Of a stretch of 64,000 bases of DNA, positions 9,675 to 18,646 are shown in pieces. The translations under genes and the position numbers were made by a program. A model generated the notes under the pieces. It searched no databases, was not told where the DNA came from, and saw only the letters and a list, made by a program, of their open reading frames with translations. The DNA is from Larkinella arboricola (GTDB lineage: Bacteria; Bacteroidota; Bacteroidia; Cytophagales; Spirosomataceae), in NCBI RefSeq assembly GCF_003259745.1, contig NZ_QLMC01000005.1:372001-436000 (forward strand), given 5' to 3'. How positions within the stretch are numbered: position 1 is the stretch's first letter; every line of letters begins with the position of its first letter.

Positions 9675-10259
9675 TTAAAAAAGCGAAAGAAAAAGCAGCG
9701 TGTAGACGAAATGTTCTTTCAGGTATTCTTTTAGCAGACGCAGGGCCTTGGTAATGTGCTGTTCAACCGTCTTTTCAGAGATCGCCAGTTGCAGCGCAAT
9801 TTCCCGGTTAGAATGTCCCTGCCGACTCAGGACAAAAACCTCCTTACATTTCTGGGGCAACCGATGCAGCCCCTGTTCGTACCGGTGTTGCAAATCGGCG
9901 GTCAGAGTTAGCTGGTCCGTCAGGGCTGTGGAACCGTTGGTTTGAATTTCCCACTGGTTATAGTGATACTGACGGGTAAACTCTTTCCGGTAATGCGAAA
10001 TAATGAGATTTTTGGCGCTGGCGAACAGGTAAGACCGGCAGGACAGGATCGTGTTTCGGTGGCGCTGCTGCCATAGCATAACAAACAGTTCCTGAATGAT
10101 TTCCTGCGCAACAAACTGATCATTTACCTTGCTGAAGGCATAATTGAATAAGAGCCGGAAGTATCGGTTATAGAGTTCTGCAAAGGCAAACTCGTCGTTG
10201 TTTTCGCCAATTGACTTCAGGATGTCTTCGTCGGAATGGGCGCTATAAAGTAAATTCAT
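9675..10259 (-). CDS. RNA polymerase ECF-type sigma-70 factor
   Basis: This 194-residue ECF sigma factor has region 2 near residues 22-90, including the segment IIQELFVMLWQQR, and region 4 near 125-180 with a helix-turn-helix in HSNREIALQLAISEKTVEQH. It is of the Bacteroides-expansion type that typically sits upstream of fecR-susCD. The most likely targets are its own operon and the SusCD pair. Start ATG 10259 gives a normal N-terminus. Confidence 0.95.
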   Translation of the reverse strand: MNLLYSAHSDEDILKSIGENNDEFAFAELYNRYFRLLFNYAFSKVNDQFVAQEIIQELFVMLWQQRHRNTILSCRSYLFASAKNLIISHYRKEFTRQYHYNQWEIQTNGSTALTDQLTLTADLQHRYEQGLHRLPQKCKEVFVLSRQGHSNREIALQLAISEKTVEQHITKALRLLKEYLKEHFVYTLLFLSLF

Positions 10260-10613
10260 ACCCTGAATGGCCTACGTCATTTACGGAGTTAGACGGACTT
10301 TTTGCAAAATTCGGGCTCTTTTTCGTTTGATCGCTCAATGGCTCATTAAGGAATCGCGCAGTTTTTAGCCACATGATAACATGAAATTAACATAAAATTA
10401 TATAATGCGCCAGACCATACCCCGGTAATAGGAAATCGAACGGGAACGTACCCGGCCAATGGCAATCTAAAATTACGGCTATTTTTTAGGTCTGCAAGGC
10501 CGATATTACCCGCTAAAAGATAGCTTTGCACAGAATTTCTGCTCTTTCAGCAGTCAGCTTAACGATTTAGCTTCTGGTTCGTTGATGAAGGAAAATAGGA
10601 CAGAAGCCACTCT
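10260..10613. other. Divergent intergenic region between the sigma gene and a membrane protein gene
   Basis: This 354-base gap separates divergent genes. It is AT-rich near 10380-10400. It contains a good -7 box for the right-hand gene (10521-10528) and GAATTTTG on the minus strand near 10300 as a weak candidate for the sigma operon. I see no RNA gene or repeat. Confidence 0.6.
10521..10528 (+). promoter_or_regulatory. -7 box upstream of the UbiA-like gene
   Basis: TAGCTTTG matches TAnnTTTG exactly and lies 85 bases before the ATG at 10614. A clear -33 TTTG is not seen 19-21 bases upstream. Confidence 0.5.
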
Positions 10614-11468
10614 ATGAAGTTTTGGGAGTCTACGAAAGCGTTTTTAAAAACCGCTCACTATCTCAGTCTGGATGTAGTGGTGGGTGCGGTATTTTCGCAT
10701 ATCATGGTGGCCCGCCTGCCGGACGGACGCCAGCCCGTTGACTGGGCGACCACGGTGTTGCTGGGCCTCTGCGTCTTTATAATTTATACCGTTGATCGCT
10801 TATACGATGTCCGCAAGGGCCTGACTTCCAAGGCGACCTTAACACCCCGCCACCGGTTCCACGCCGAACATCAGGCGGTGCTGATTCGCGTTTTGTTGGG
10901 GCTCGTCGTGGTTTGTGCCATTTTGCTGTTCTGGCTGCCCAAAAGTGTAATCTGGTTTGGGGCGGCTCTGGCGCTGGTTTCGGGGGCGTATGTCTGGGGT
11001 GTTTCGCGCCTGCCGGCTTCCAACCGAAAGCTGGTCTGGAAAGAACCGGCGGTAACGTTGCTCTATACGGTGGGCGTCTGGGGGAGTTCGTGGGCGCAGA
11101 AACCGAGCATCGGCTGGTCGGAAATCGGCCTGGGTATGTTGTTTTTGATCGTCGTTTTCCAGAACCTGCTGCTGTTTTCGGTCATGGAAGCACAGGAGTT
11201 TCCGGAAGACTCGTTTTCGCTGGCAACCCTCTGGGGCTTCGAGCGGTGCGACGTGGTTCTGCGGACCTTTACGGGGGTGGTGACGGTATTGGCGCTGGTC
11301 ATCTTTTTTCTGGCCGACGACCGGTTTGCGCAGCGGGCCGCCATCATTGAGGGAATGATGAGCGCGGTTTTGTACGCCATCCAGCGTTATCCGAAGTCGT
11401 TTCTGACCAACGAGCGTTACCGGTGGATCGGCGATGGGGTATTTTGGCTGCCGTTTTTGATTTTATAA
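10614..11468 (+). CDS. Multi-pass membrane protein, UbiA prenyltransferase-like, function unknown
   Basis: The 284-residue protein has about seven hydrophobic segments. After the second segment, YTVDRLYDVRKG places Asp61 and Asp65 in a D-x3-D arrangement that recalls the prenyl-diphosphate-binding NDxxD motif of UbiA-family enzymes. A second acidic motif typical of true prenyltransferases is not obvious. I therefore call it UbiA-like only, and a catalytic role is not shown. It stands alone between a divergent sigma locus and the phosphohexomutase gene. Confidence 0.6.
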   Translation: MKFWESTKAFLKTAHYLSLDVVVGAVFSHIMVARLPDGRQPVDWATTVLLGLCVFIIYTVDRLYDVRKGLTSKATLTPRHRFHAEHQAVLIRVLLGLVVVCAILLFWLPKSVIWFGAALALVSGAYVWGVSRLPASNRKLVWKEPAVTLLYTVGVWGSSWAQKPSIGWSEIGLGMLFLIVVFQNLLLFSVMEAQEFPEDSFSLATLWGFERCDVVLRTFTGVVTVLALVIFFLADDRFAQRAAIIEGMMSAVLYAIQRYPKSFLTNERYRWIGDGVFWLPFLIL

Positions 11469-11514
11469 CCCTTTTTCCAACAATTTGTGGCCTGAAAAGC
11501 TTTTACCGAAAGGA

Positions 11515-11545
11515 TTTGACTCCTTCCTTAAGAACTGTAAATTGG
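11515..11545 (+). promoter_or_regulatory. Promoter of the phosphohexomutase gene
   Basis: A -33 TTTG at 11515-11518 is followed after 19 bases by TAAATTGG at 11538-11545, close to the -7 consensus. The ATG follows 25 bases later. Confidence 0.6.
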
Positions 11546-11570
11546 CGGCCGATTCTAACTTCTATACCAT

Positions 11571-13328
11571 ATGACAACTGCATTTGATTCTGCAACTCAA
11601 GCTACCATCGACCAATGGCTCAACGGCAATTACGACGCTGAGACAAAAGCCGAAATCCGTAAATTACTGGACAACGGCGAAACAACTGAATTGACGGATT
11701 CTTTCTATAGAAGTTTGGAATTTGGTACGGGTGGGCTGCGCGGAGTAATTGGCGTCGGGTCAAACCGCATGAACCGCTATACCGTTGGAGCCGCTACGCA
11801 GGGGCTGGCCAACTACCTGAATGCGACGTTTCCGGATCAGCAGATTAAAGTGGCTATTGCGCACGACAGCCGCCGGATGAGTCCGGAATTTGCCCGGATT
11901 GTGGCTGATATTTTCTCGGCCAACGGCATTGAAGTCTACCTGTTCAGTGCCCTGCGGCCCACGCCCGAACTGTCGTTTGCCATCCGCCAGCTGGGTTGCC
12001 AGAGCGGGATTGTTGTAACGGCTTCGCACAACCCGCCGGAATACAACGGCTACAAGGCTTACTGGAACGATGGCGGTCAGGTGGTTGCGCCCCACGATAA
12101 AAACATCATTACCGAAGTCAACAAAATTACCTCCATCGACGAAGTGAAATTTGAGGGCGTGCCCGAGAAAATCCACCTGATCGACGAGGAGATTGACCGC
12201 GTATACGTGGAGCGGATCAAGTCAAACTCAATCAATCCGGATGTCATTGCGCGGCAGAAAGACCTGAACATCGTCTTTACGCCCATCCACGGTACCGGTA
12301 TTACGCTGGTGCCGCGCGTGCTGGAAGCGCTCGGTTTCACCAACGTGAACATTGTGGAGGAGCAGGCTCAGCCCGACGGTAATTTCCCGACCGTGAAATC
12401 CCCCAACCCCGAGGAGCGCGATGCGATGCGGCTGGCGCTCGAAAAAGCGGAGGCTCTTAACGCCGATCTGATCATGGCAACCGACCCCGATGCCGACCGC
12501 GTGGGTTCGGGAGCCCGCAACCACCACGGCGAGTTTGAACTGCTGAACGGCAACCAGATGGCCAGCCTGATCATCTATTACCTGTTGCAGGCCTGGCAGG
12601 ACGCCGGAAAACTGAAGGGCAAGGAGTTTGTGGCCAAAACCATTGTAACCACCGACCTGATCGACAAAATGTGCGAGCAGTACGGGGTATCGTGCTACAA
12701 CACGCTGACCGGTTTTAAATACATTGCGCAGATCATCCGTGAACTTGAAGGGCAGCAGCAGTTTATCGGCGGGGGCGAAGAAAGCTACGGGTATTTGATC
12801 GGGGATTTTGTTCGGGATAAAGACGCCATTGCTTCCTGCGCCATGATTGCCGAATTGACGGCTTACGCCAAAGACAAAGGCTTGAGCCTGTTCGATTTGC
12901 TGATGGAGATGTACCAGAAGTTCGGGTTCTACTACGAAGGACTGATCTCGCTGACCAAAAAAGGCAAAACCGGCGCCGAAGAAATTCAGCAGATGATGGC
13001 CGACTTCCGGGCCAATCCGCCCAGGCAGATCGCGGGGTCGGAAGTAGTACGGGTTGACGACTACAAAGCCCTGGAACGGACCGACCTCAAAACCGGTGAG
13101 AAAACCGCTATCGAAGCGGGCAAGATGGGAATTGAGGCTTCCAACGTGTTGCAGTTCTTTACCGCCGATGGCAGCAAGGTTTCCGCCCGTCCGTCCGGCA
13201 CCGAACCGAAAATCAAGTTCTACGTCAGTGTCAACGAACCACTGACCAACAAAGAAGACTTTGATGCGGTTTACGACAAGTTGAAGCAAAAAGTACAGTC
13301 CGTTATGACCGATCTGAAGCTCTCCTGA
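11571..13328 (+). CDS. Phosphoglucomutase/phosphomannomutase (alpha-D-phosphohexomutase)
   Basis: The enzyme interconverts hexose 1- and 6-phosphates. The 585-residue protein has the four-domain layout of the family. The phosphoserine loop TASHNPPEYNGYK lies near residue 147, the metal-binding loop DPDADRVG near 305, the sugar-binding GGGEESYG near 401 and the phosphate-binding RPSGTEPKIK near the C-terminus. Glucose versus mannose specificity cannot be decided from sequence. It is a single-gene unit with its own promoter and a strong terminator. Confidence 0.95.
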   Translation: MTTAFDSATQATIDQWLNGNYDAETKAEIRKLLDNGETTELTDSFYRSLEFGTGGLRGVIGVGSNRMNRYTVGAATQGLANYLNATFPDQQIKVAIAHDSRRMSPEFARIVADIFSANGIEVYLFSALRPTPELSFAIRQLGCQSGIVVTASHNPPEYNGYKAYWNDGGQVVAPHDKNIITEVNKITSIDEVKFEGVPEKIHLIDEEIDRVYVERIKSNSINPDVIARQKDLNIVFTPIHGTGITLVPRVLEALGFTNVNIVEEQAQPDGNFPTVKSPNPEERDAMRLALEKAEALNADLIMATDPDADRVGSGARNHHGEFELLNGNQMASLIIYYLLQAWQDAGKLKGKEFVAKTIVTTDLIDKMCEQYGVSCYNTLTGFKYIAQIIRELEGQQQFIGGGEESYGYLIGDFVRDKDAIASCAMIAELTAYAKDKGLSLFDLLMEMYQKFGFYYEGLISLTKKGKTGAEEIQQMMADFRANPPRQIAGSEVVRVDDYKALERTDLKTGEKTAIEAGKMGIEASNVLQFFTADGSKVSARPSGTEPKIKFYVSVNEPLTNKEDFDAVYDKLKQKVQSVMTDLKLS

Positions 13329-13349
13329 AGCCGTTGAATCTCAGTACTT

Positions 13350-13379
13350 CAAAAAGCCGGAACGACCTTCCGGCTTTTT
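13350..13379 (+). terminator. Terminator after the phosphohexomutase gene
   Basis: AAAAAGCCGGA, a short loop and TCCGGCTTTTTT form an A-tract/stem/T-tract hairpin 22 bases after the stop codon. Confidence 0.9.
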
Positions 13380-13433
13380 TATTGTGGTTTTTGGCGAGTT
13401 ACAAAATATTTTTTTTGACTAGCGGGCATAAAA

Positions 13434-13466
13434 TTTGATTTTTTATAATAAAAAATTTTACTTTGG
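13434..13466 (+). promoter_or_regulatory. Promoter of the second susCD pair
   Basis: TTTG at 13434-13437, a 21-base AT-rich spacer and TACTTTGG at 13459-13466 fit the Bacteroidota promoter pattern, about 68 bases before the chosen start. Confidence 0.55.
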
Positions 13467-13533
13467 TAGGCTTGTACTCTGTTAAGTGCAAGCCTATTCT
13501 CTTTTTATACAAACCAACTACTATCTCTATTTT

Positions 13534-16500
13534 ATGAAGCATCCTTACCTGAAACCGATCTCTTCGGTTGCAGCACTCGTATTGCTATGTCTGCTCACAA
13601 CCGTTGCCTGGGCGCAGGAACGTAAAATCAGTGGCAGTGTCATCGACGGAACTGACAAAACCCCCCTTCCCGGCGTCAATGTTCTTATAAAAGGTACCAG
13701 CACCGGGGTATCAACCGACGCCAGCGGACGTTTCACGCTGAATGTTCCGGCCAATAACAATGTTCTGGCCATTTCGGCTATTGGTTACGAACCGCAGGAG
13801 GTAAATATTGGTAACCGTTCCGAGATTACGGTTACCTTACAGGCGGACATTAAAACCCTGTCGGAAGTAGTTGTTACCGGCTATGGTTCACAGCGCAAGA
13901 AAGACATTACCGGCGCGGTGACGGTAGTAAAAGGAACGGATCTGACGGCGGTTCCGGCGGCCAGTCTGACGCAGCAGCTACAGGGCCGGGCTGCCGGGGT
14001 GACGGTCGGAAACGATAACTCACCCGGCGGGGGAACGATGGTCCGGATTCGCGGTTTCGGAACGATCAACAACAACTCGCCCCTGTATATTGTCGACGGT
14101 GTTCCAACAACGGGCTCGCTGAACAACATAAACCCCAACGATATTGAGAGTTTGCAGGTGCTGAAAGATGCGTCGGCGGCATCAATTTACGGGGCGCGGG
14201 CGGCCAACGGCGTGGTGATCATCACGACCAAAAAAGGGAAAGTCGGGGAGCCTAAAATCACGTTTGATATGTACGCGGGGATCCAGCGGAACGGGAAACT
14301 GATGGATTTGACCAACTCGCAGGAACTCGGACAACTGCTCTGGGAACAGGCCAAAAACGTTGGGCAGACACCCAGCCACGCCCAGTATGGCAACGGAGCC
14401 GAGCCGCGCATCCCGGACTATATTTATCCGTCGGGGGCAATGGAGGGCGATCCGCGACTGGCCCGCGATGCCAACGGCAATTACCTGAATTATTCGTACG
14501 ATCTGACTGATCCGGCGTTGGGAAGTACGAAATTCATGATCACCAAAGCCAATAAGGAAGGCACCAACTGGCAGGATGTTATTTTTAATCCGGCACCGAT
14601 TCAGAACTACCAGATTGGCGCCAGCGGAGGAATGGGCAACGGAGCGTATGCCATCTCGTTCAACCATTTTAATCAGCAGGGAATCCTGGAGCATACCAAC
14701 TACAAACGGTATTCGATCCGGGCCAATACGGAGTTCAAGGTGAAAAACCGGCTGAAAATTGGGGAGAACCTGACGGTTTCGTATGACGAACGGGTTGGGT
14801 TTACCAACAACGACGAATCCAACCCGATTGCCTTCGCCGTTCGGTCGCACCCGCTGATTCCGGTATACGACGTAGCGGGGAATTTTGCCGGTGCCAAAGG
14901 GCTGAACCTGGGCAATGCCCGCACCCCGTTGCAGGAATTGTATCGGGCCAAAGACAACAAAACCAAGGGCGTTCACCTGTTTGGAAACGCCTTTGGGGAA
15001 CTCGATCTTTTCAAGGGCCTGACCTTCCGGACGAGCTTTGGGGTGGAATACAACCTGTACAACTTCGATCAGTTTACGCCCCGCGACCCCGAATCGCCCG
15101 AAGCGCGGAATGCCAACAGCTTCCGTTCCGAAAACCGCTACGACAACTCCTGGACGTGGTATAATACGCTGACCTATAACCGGACGTTTGGTAACCACGG
15201 GTTAAATATTCTGGCGGGTACGGAGTCGATTGCCACTTACGACTTCATCTTTGATGCAACCCGCAGCAACTACGCTTTTGATGATCTGGATTACCGGTAC
15301 CTGAACGCGGGCAGTCCGCTGGGGTTACAGAACAGCGGACGGGGCGCAAACCGCACGCGCCTGTTTTCGCTCTTTGGCAAGGTCAACTATTCGTACAAGG
15401 AGTTCTTCCTGGCCGACTTCACGCTGCGTCGTGACGGCTCGTCACGGTTTAGCCCGGCCAACCGCTACGCCATTTTTCCGGCGGCCAGTGTGGGTTTCCG
15501 GCTTTCCGAGCTGAATTTCATGAAGAGCGTCGATCTGGTTTCCGACCTGAAACTGCGCCTTGGCTGGGGTAAAACCGGCAATCAGAACATCCCGAACATC
15601 TACAACGCCTTCACGCTGTACGAATCGCGGCCCATCGAAAACCATTACGACATCAACGGAGCCAAATCGTCGATTGTGCCGGGCTTTGATCTGGTTCAGT
15701 TTGGTAACCCGAACGGTAAATGGGAAACCACCACGTCGACCAACATTGGTCTGGATGCCAGTTTGCTTAACAACAAAATTGAGGTGGTTTTCGACTGGTA
15801 TATCAAGAAAACGACGGATATGTTGACCCAGATCGACATTCCCTACACGCAGGGCATTGCGACGGTGCCGTTCACAAACATCGGCGACATGCAGAATAAG
15901 GGGATTGATCTGAGCATCAACTACAACGGCAAGGCAATGGGGGGCGCCCTGCGGTACTCGATTGGCGGTAATTTCTCGACCTACCGGAATGAAGTGCTGA
16001 AAATCAACAATGACCCCAACTCAATCAAGTTTGGTTTTGCAACCCGTCTGCCCGCTATGAGTGCAACGAAGGTGGGTTATCCGGTGGCTTCGTTCTACGG
16101 GTATTTCATCGACGGTATTTTCCAGACAGCCGAAGCAGCCAAAAATGCGCCCCAGTTCGGGACGTATAACCGGGCAGGTTCGTTTATCTTCAGGGATACC
16201 AACGGCGATGGCGTGGTGACTACCGCCGACCGCGATATTATCGGAAACCCGCACCCGGATTTCACCTATGGTCTGAATTTGAGTGTAGGGTATAAGGCGT
16301 TCGATCTGACGGTATTTGGACAGGGTGTTTACGGCAACGACATCTTCAATTACATGAAGTACTGGACGGATTTCAACACCTTCCAGGGCAACCGCAGCAA
16401 ACGGATGCTGTACGACTCCTGGCGCCCCGGCAAAACCGACGCGATTCTGCCCGAACTCCGCTCGACGGATGCCACCAGCGCCCAGATTTCGACGTACTTC

Positions 16501-16767
16501 CTCGAAAAAGGCTCGTATCTGCGGATGAAAAACATCCAGTTGTCTTATACATTACCCGTTACGCTGCAACAGAAACTCGGTTTGGGCTCAACGCAGATTT
16601 ATGTTCAGGGTCAGAACCTGCTGACGTTTACCAAGTATTCGGGATTGGATCCGGAAATCAATCTGCGCCGGTCGGGCGATAACAACCAGGATACGCACCT
16701 GGGGGTTGATGAAGGCGCCTATCCGGTGGCAAAAACGATGCTGGTCGGGCTGAGACTGAGTTTCTAA
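13534..16767 (+). CDS. SusC/RagA family TonB-dependent receptor
   Basis: This 1077-residue outer-membrane transporter begins with a signal peptide ending near AWAQ. A CarboxypepD_reg-like domain follows (about 30-115), then a TonB-box region near SEVVVTGYG, a plug with the AASIYGARAANGVVIITT signature and a C-terminal barrel ending GLRLSF. ATG 13534 is chosen over 13486 because it opens directly into the signal peptide. There is no STN domain, unlike the receptor at 4.8-8.4 kb, and no adjacent sigma/anti-sigma pair. Regulation must come from elsewhere. The partner susD follows 65 bases downstream. Confidence 0.96.
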   Translation: MKHPYLKPISSVAALVLLCLLTTVAWAQERKISGSVIDGTDKTPLPGVNVLIKGTSTGVSTDASGRFTLNVPANNNVLAISAIGYEPQEVNIGNRSEITVTLQADIKTLSEVVVTGYGSQRKKDITGAVTVVKGTDLTAVPAASLTQQLQGRAAGVTVGNDNSPGGGTMVRIRGFGTINNNSPLYIVDGVPTTGSLNNINPNDIESLQVLKDASAASIYGARAANGVVIITTKKGKVGEPKITFDMYAGIQRNGKLMDLTNSQELGQLLWEQAKNVGQTPSHAQYGNGAEPRIPDYIYPSGAMEGDPRLARDANGNYLNYSYDLTDPALGSTKFMITKANKEGTNWQDVIFNPAPIQNYQIGASGGMGNGAYAISFNHFNQQGILEHTNYKRYSIRANTEFKVKNRLKIGENLTVSYDERVGFTNNDESNPIAFAVRSHPLIPVYDVAGNFAGAKGLNLGNARTPLQELYRAKDNKTKGVHLFGNAFGELDLFKGLTFRTSFGVEYNLYNFDQFTPRDPESPEARNANSFRSENRYDNSWTWYNTLTYNRTFGNHGLNILAGTESIATYDFIFDATRSNYAFDDLDYRYLNAGSPLGLQNSGRGANRTRLFSLFGKVNYSYKEFFLADFTLRRDGSSRFSPANRYAIFPAASVGFRLSELNFMKSVDLVSDLKLRLGWGKTGNQNIPNIYNAFTLYESRPIENHYDINGAKSSIVPGFDLVQFGNPNGKWETTTSTNIGLDASLLNNKIEVVFDWYIKKTTDMLTQIDIPYTQGIATVPFTNIGDMQNKGIDLSINYNGKAMGGALRYSIGGNFSTYRNEVLKINNDPNSIKFGFATRLPAMSATKVGYPVASFYGYFIDGIFQTAEAAKNAPQFGTYNRAGSFIFRDTNGDGVVTTADRDIIGNPHPDFTYGLNLSVGYKAFDLTVFGQGVYGNDIFNYMKYWTDFNTFQGNRSKRMLYDSWRPGKTDAILPELRSTDATSAQISTYFLEKGSYLRMKNIQLSYTLPVTLQQKLGLGSTQIYVQGQNLLTFTKYSGLDPEINLRRSGDNNQDTHLGVDEGAYPVAKTMLVGLRLSF

Positions 16768-16832
16768 CCGACAGCTCCGCCGAATCCTTCGTTTATCCAA
16801 ACTATTGAATCACTCATTCACGAATTTTTCCA

Positions 16833-18557
16833 ATGAAAAAGATATTCATGCTTACCTCACTGCTGACGGCCGGACTGGTTACGTCGTGCAGCGAGTCATT
16901 TCTGGACGTACGGCCACAGGGTGTGGCTTCGCTGCAACAACTTTCCAATAAAAACGGCGTTAATGCGCTGCTGATCGGGGCCTATTCCTTGCTCGACGGT
17001 ATCGGCTCCGGAACAACCGACTGGCACGCAGCGGTTTCCAACTGGGTCTACGGTGGTGTGGCGTCTGACGATGCCTACAAAGGAACCGATGCCAGTGACC
17101 AGCCCGAAATTACCGGAATTGAGCGGTATGAAGTGCAGCCGGGTTTTGTTCACATGCGCGGAAAATGGCGGCACGTGTACGACGCGATTTCGCGCTGCAA
17201 CGAAGTGATTCAGACCGTTGCGCTGGCCAGTGACATGACCGACGCCGAAAAAACGCTGGTGATTGCGCAGGCCCGGTTCCTGCGGGGGCATTACCACTTC
17301 GAGGCCAAAAAAATGTGGAATATGGTGCCGTATATTGACGATAAAATCTATAAGGCTACCGATCCTAACTCGACCAAAGTGCCCAACAACAAGGATATCT
17401 GGCCGAACATCGCGGATGACTTCAAGTTTGCAGTAGAAAATCTGCCCGAGACCCAGGTGCAGAAGGGCCGGGCCACGAAATTTGCGGCCATGGCTTTTCT
17501 GGCCAAAACGTATCTGTTCCAACGCAAATATGCCGAAGCCAAACCGTTGCTTGAGGGCATTGTAAACAGCGGCAAATACCGGCTGGTCGATTACCTGGAT
17601 AATTTCCGGGCCGCCACCAACAACAACGCCGAATCCATTTTTGAAGTGCAGTTTTCGGTGAATGATGGCACCAACGGCAACAACGGGAACGCCGGAGAAA
17701 CGCTGAACTGGCCGTACTTTTCGGGCGCACCGGGCGGGGGATGCTGCGGTTTTTACCAGCCGTCGCTCAATCTGGTGAATGCCTTCAAGACCGATGCCAA
17801 CGGCCTGCCGCTGCTGAATACGTTCAATGACACGGACCTGAAAAGCGACCAGGGACTAAAAATTACCGATCCGTATACGCCGGATATGCAGACGCCGGTT
17901 GACCCCCGGCTGGATCATACCGTCGGACGCCGGGGCATACCGTTTCTCGATTGGGGCCCTATGCCGGGCGTGACCTGGGTGCGGGATCAGGTCTACGCCG
18001 GACCGTATACCGGCAAAAAATGGATGTATTTCAAAAGCGAAGAAGGCACCAATACCCACTCGACCAATAAACGCCGGGTGGCCAACAATTACCGGATGAT
18101 CCGGTATGCGCACGTACTGCTGTGGCTGGCCGAAGTCGAAACGGAAGTTGGGAGCCTCGATAAAGCGCGTGAATACGTGAACATGATCCGGAAACGGGCC
18201 CAAACCAGTATGCCGGTTTCGATGGTAGACGGAAAACCTGCGGCCAACTACCTGGTGAATGAATACCCGGCGGGTTCTCCGGCTTTTGCCAGCAAGGCCG
18301 AAGCCTGGAAAGCCGTCCGGCACGAGGAGCGGCTGGAATTTGCGATGGAAGGCCACCGGTTTTTTGATCTGGTTCGCTGGGGAATTGCCGCTGAAACCAT
18401 CTCTCAATATCTCTCCGTTGAATCGAAAAAACGGGCCTATCTGAATGGAGCCGCGTTCACGAAGGGCAAGCACGAATACTTCCCGCTGCCGGTCGATGAA
18501 ATCAACAACAGTTACCTGGATGGCAAGCCGACGCTGGTTCAGAATCCGGGCTATTAA
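16833..18557 (+). CDS. SusD/RagB family nutrient-binding outer-membrane lipoprotein
   Basis: The 574-residue protein has a lipoprotein signal with the lipobox VTSC, an N-terminal SusD_RagB region with TPR-like helices and the C-terminal family segment FFDLVRWG and YFPLPVDEIN. It should form the lid of the SusC channel encoded just upstream. No degradative enzyme lies in the pair's operon, so the ligand is unknown. A 7-base-unit inverted repeat begins a few bases after its stop codon. Confidence 0.95.
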   Translation: MKKIFMLTSLLTAGLVTSCSESFLDVRPQGVASLQQLSNKNGVNALLIGAYSLLDGIGSGTTDWHAAVSNWVYGGVASDDAYKGTDASDQPEITGIERYEVQPGFVHMRGKWRHVYDAISRCNEVIQTVALASDMTDAEKTLVIAQARFLRGHYHFEAKKMWNMVPYIDDKIYKATDPNSTKVPNNKDIWPNIADDFKFAVENLPETQVQKGRATKFAAMAFLAKTYLFQRKYAEAKPLLEGIVNSGKYRLVDYLDNFRAATNNNAESIFEVQFSVNDGTNGNNGNAGETLNWPYFSGAPGGGCCGFYQPSLNLVNAFKTDANGLPLLNTFNDTDLKSDQGLKITDPYTPDMQTPVDPRLDHTVGRRGIPFLDWGPMPGVTWVRDQVYAGPYTGKKWMYFKSEEGTNTHSTNKRRVANNYRMIRYAHVLLWLAEVETEVGSLDKAREYVNMIRKRAQTSMPVSMVDGKPAANYLVNEYPAGSPAFASKAEAWKAVRHEERLEFAMEGHRFFDLVRWGIAAETISQYLSVESKKRAYLNGAAFTKGKHEYFPLPVDEINNSYLDGKPTLVQNPGY

Positions 18558-18562
18558 CGGTT

Positions 18563-18646
18563 GAGAAGAAAGACAAGAGAAGAAAGACAAGAGCGCAAAG
18601 AAATCTTCGGAAGTCTTTACGCTCTTGTCTTTTCTCTTTTGTCTCT
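18563..18646. repeat. Heptad-type inverted repeat between convergent genes (GAAGAAA/GACAAGA units)
   Basis: The left arm contains the 14-mer GAAGAAAGACAAGA twice in tandem (18565-18578 and 18579-18592), that is four 7-base units, followed by GCG. The right arm read on the minus strand carries the units GACAAAA, GAGAAAA and GACAAGA before GCG. The inner stem pairs about 16 bases with one mismatch around a loop near 18602-18611. It begins 6 bases after the SusD stop and ends on the stop codon of the oxidoreductase, so it can act as a two-way terminator. Confidence 0.8.

Noticed and set aside
10346-10531. 61-codon minus-strand frame in the sigma gene upstream gap
   Set aside because: Overlaps the promoter of the divergent gene and has no protein-like features.
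14182-15198. 338-codon frame antisense to the second SusC
   Set aside because: Shadow of a clear SusC receptor; no independent support.
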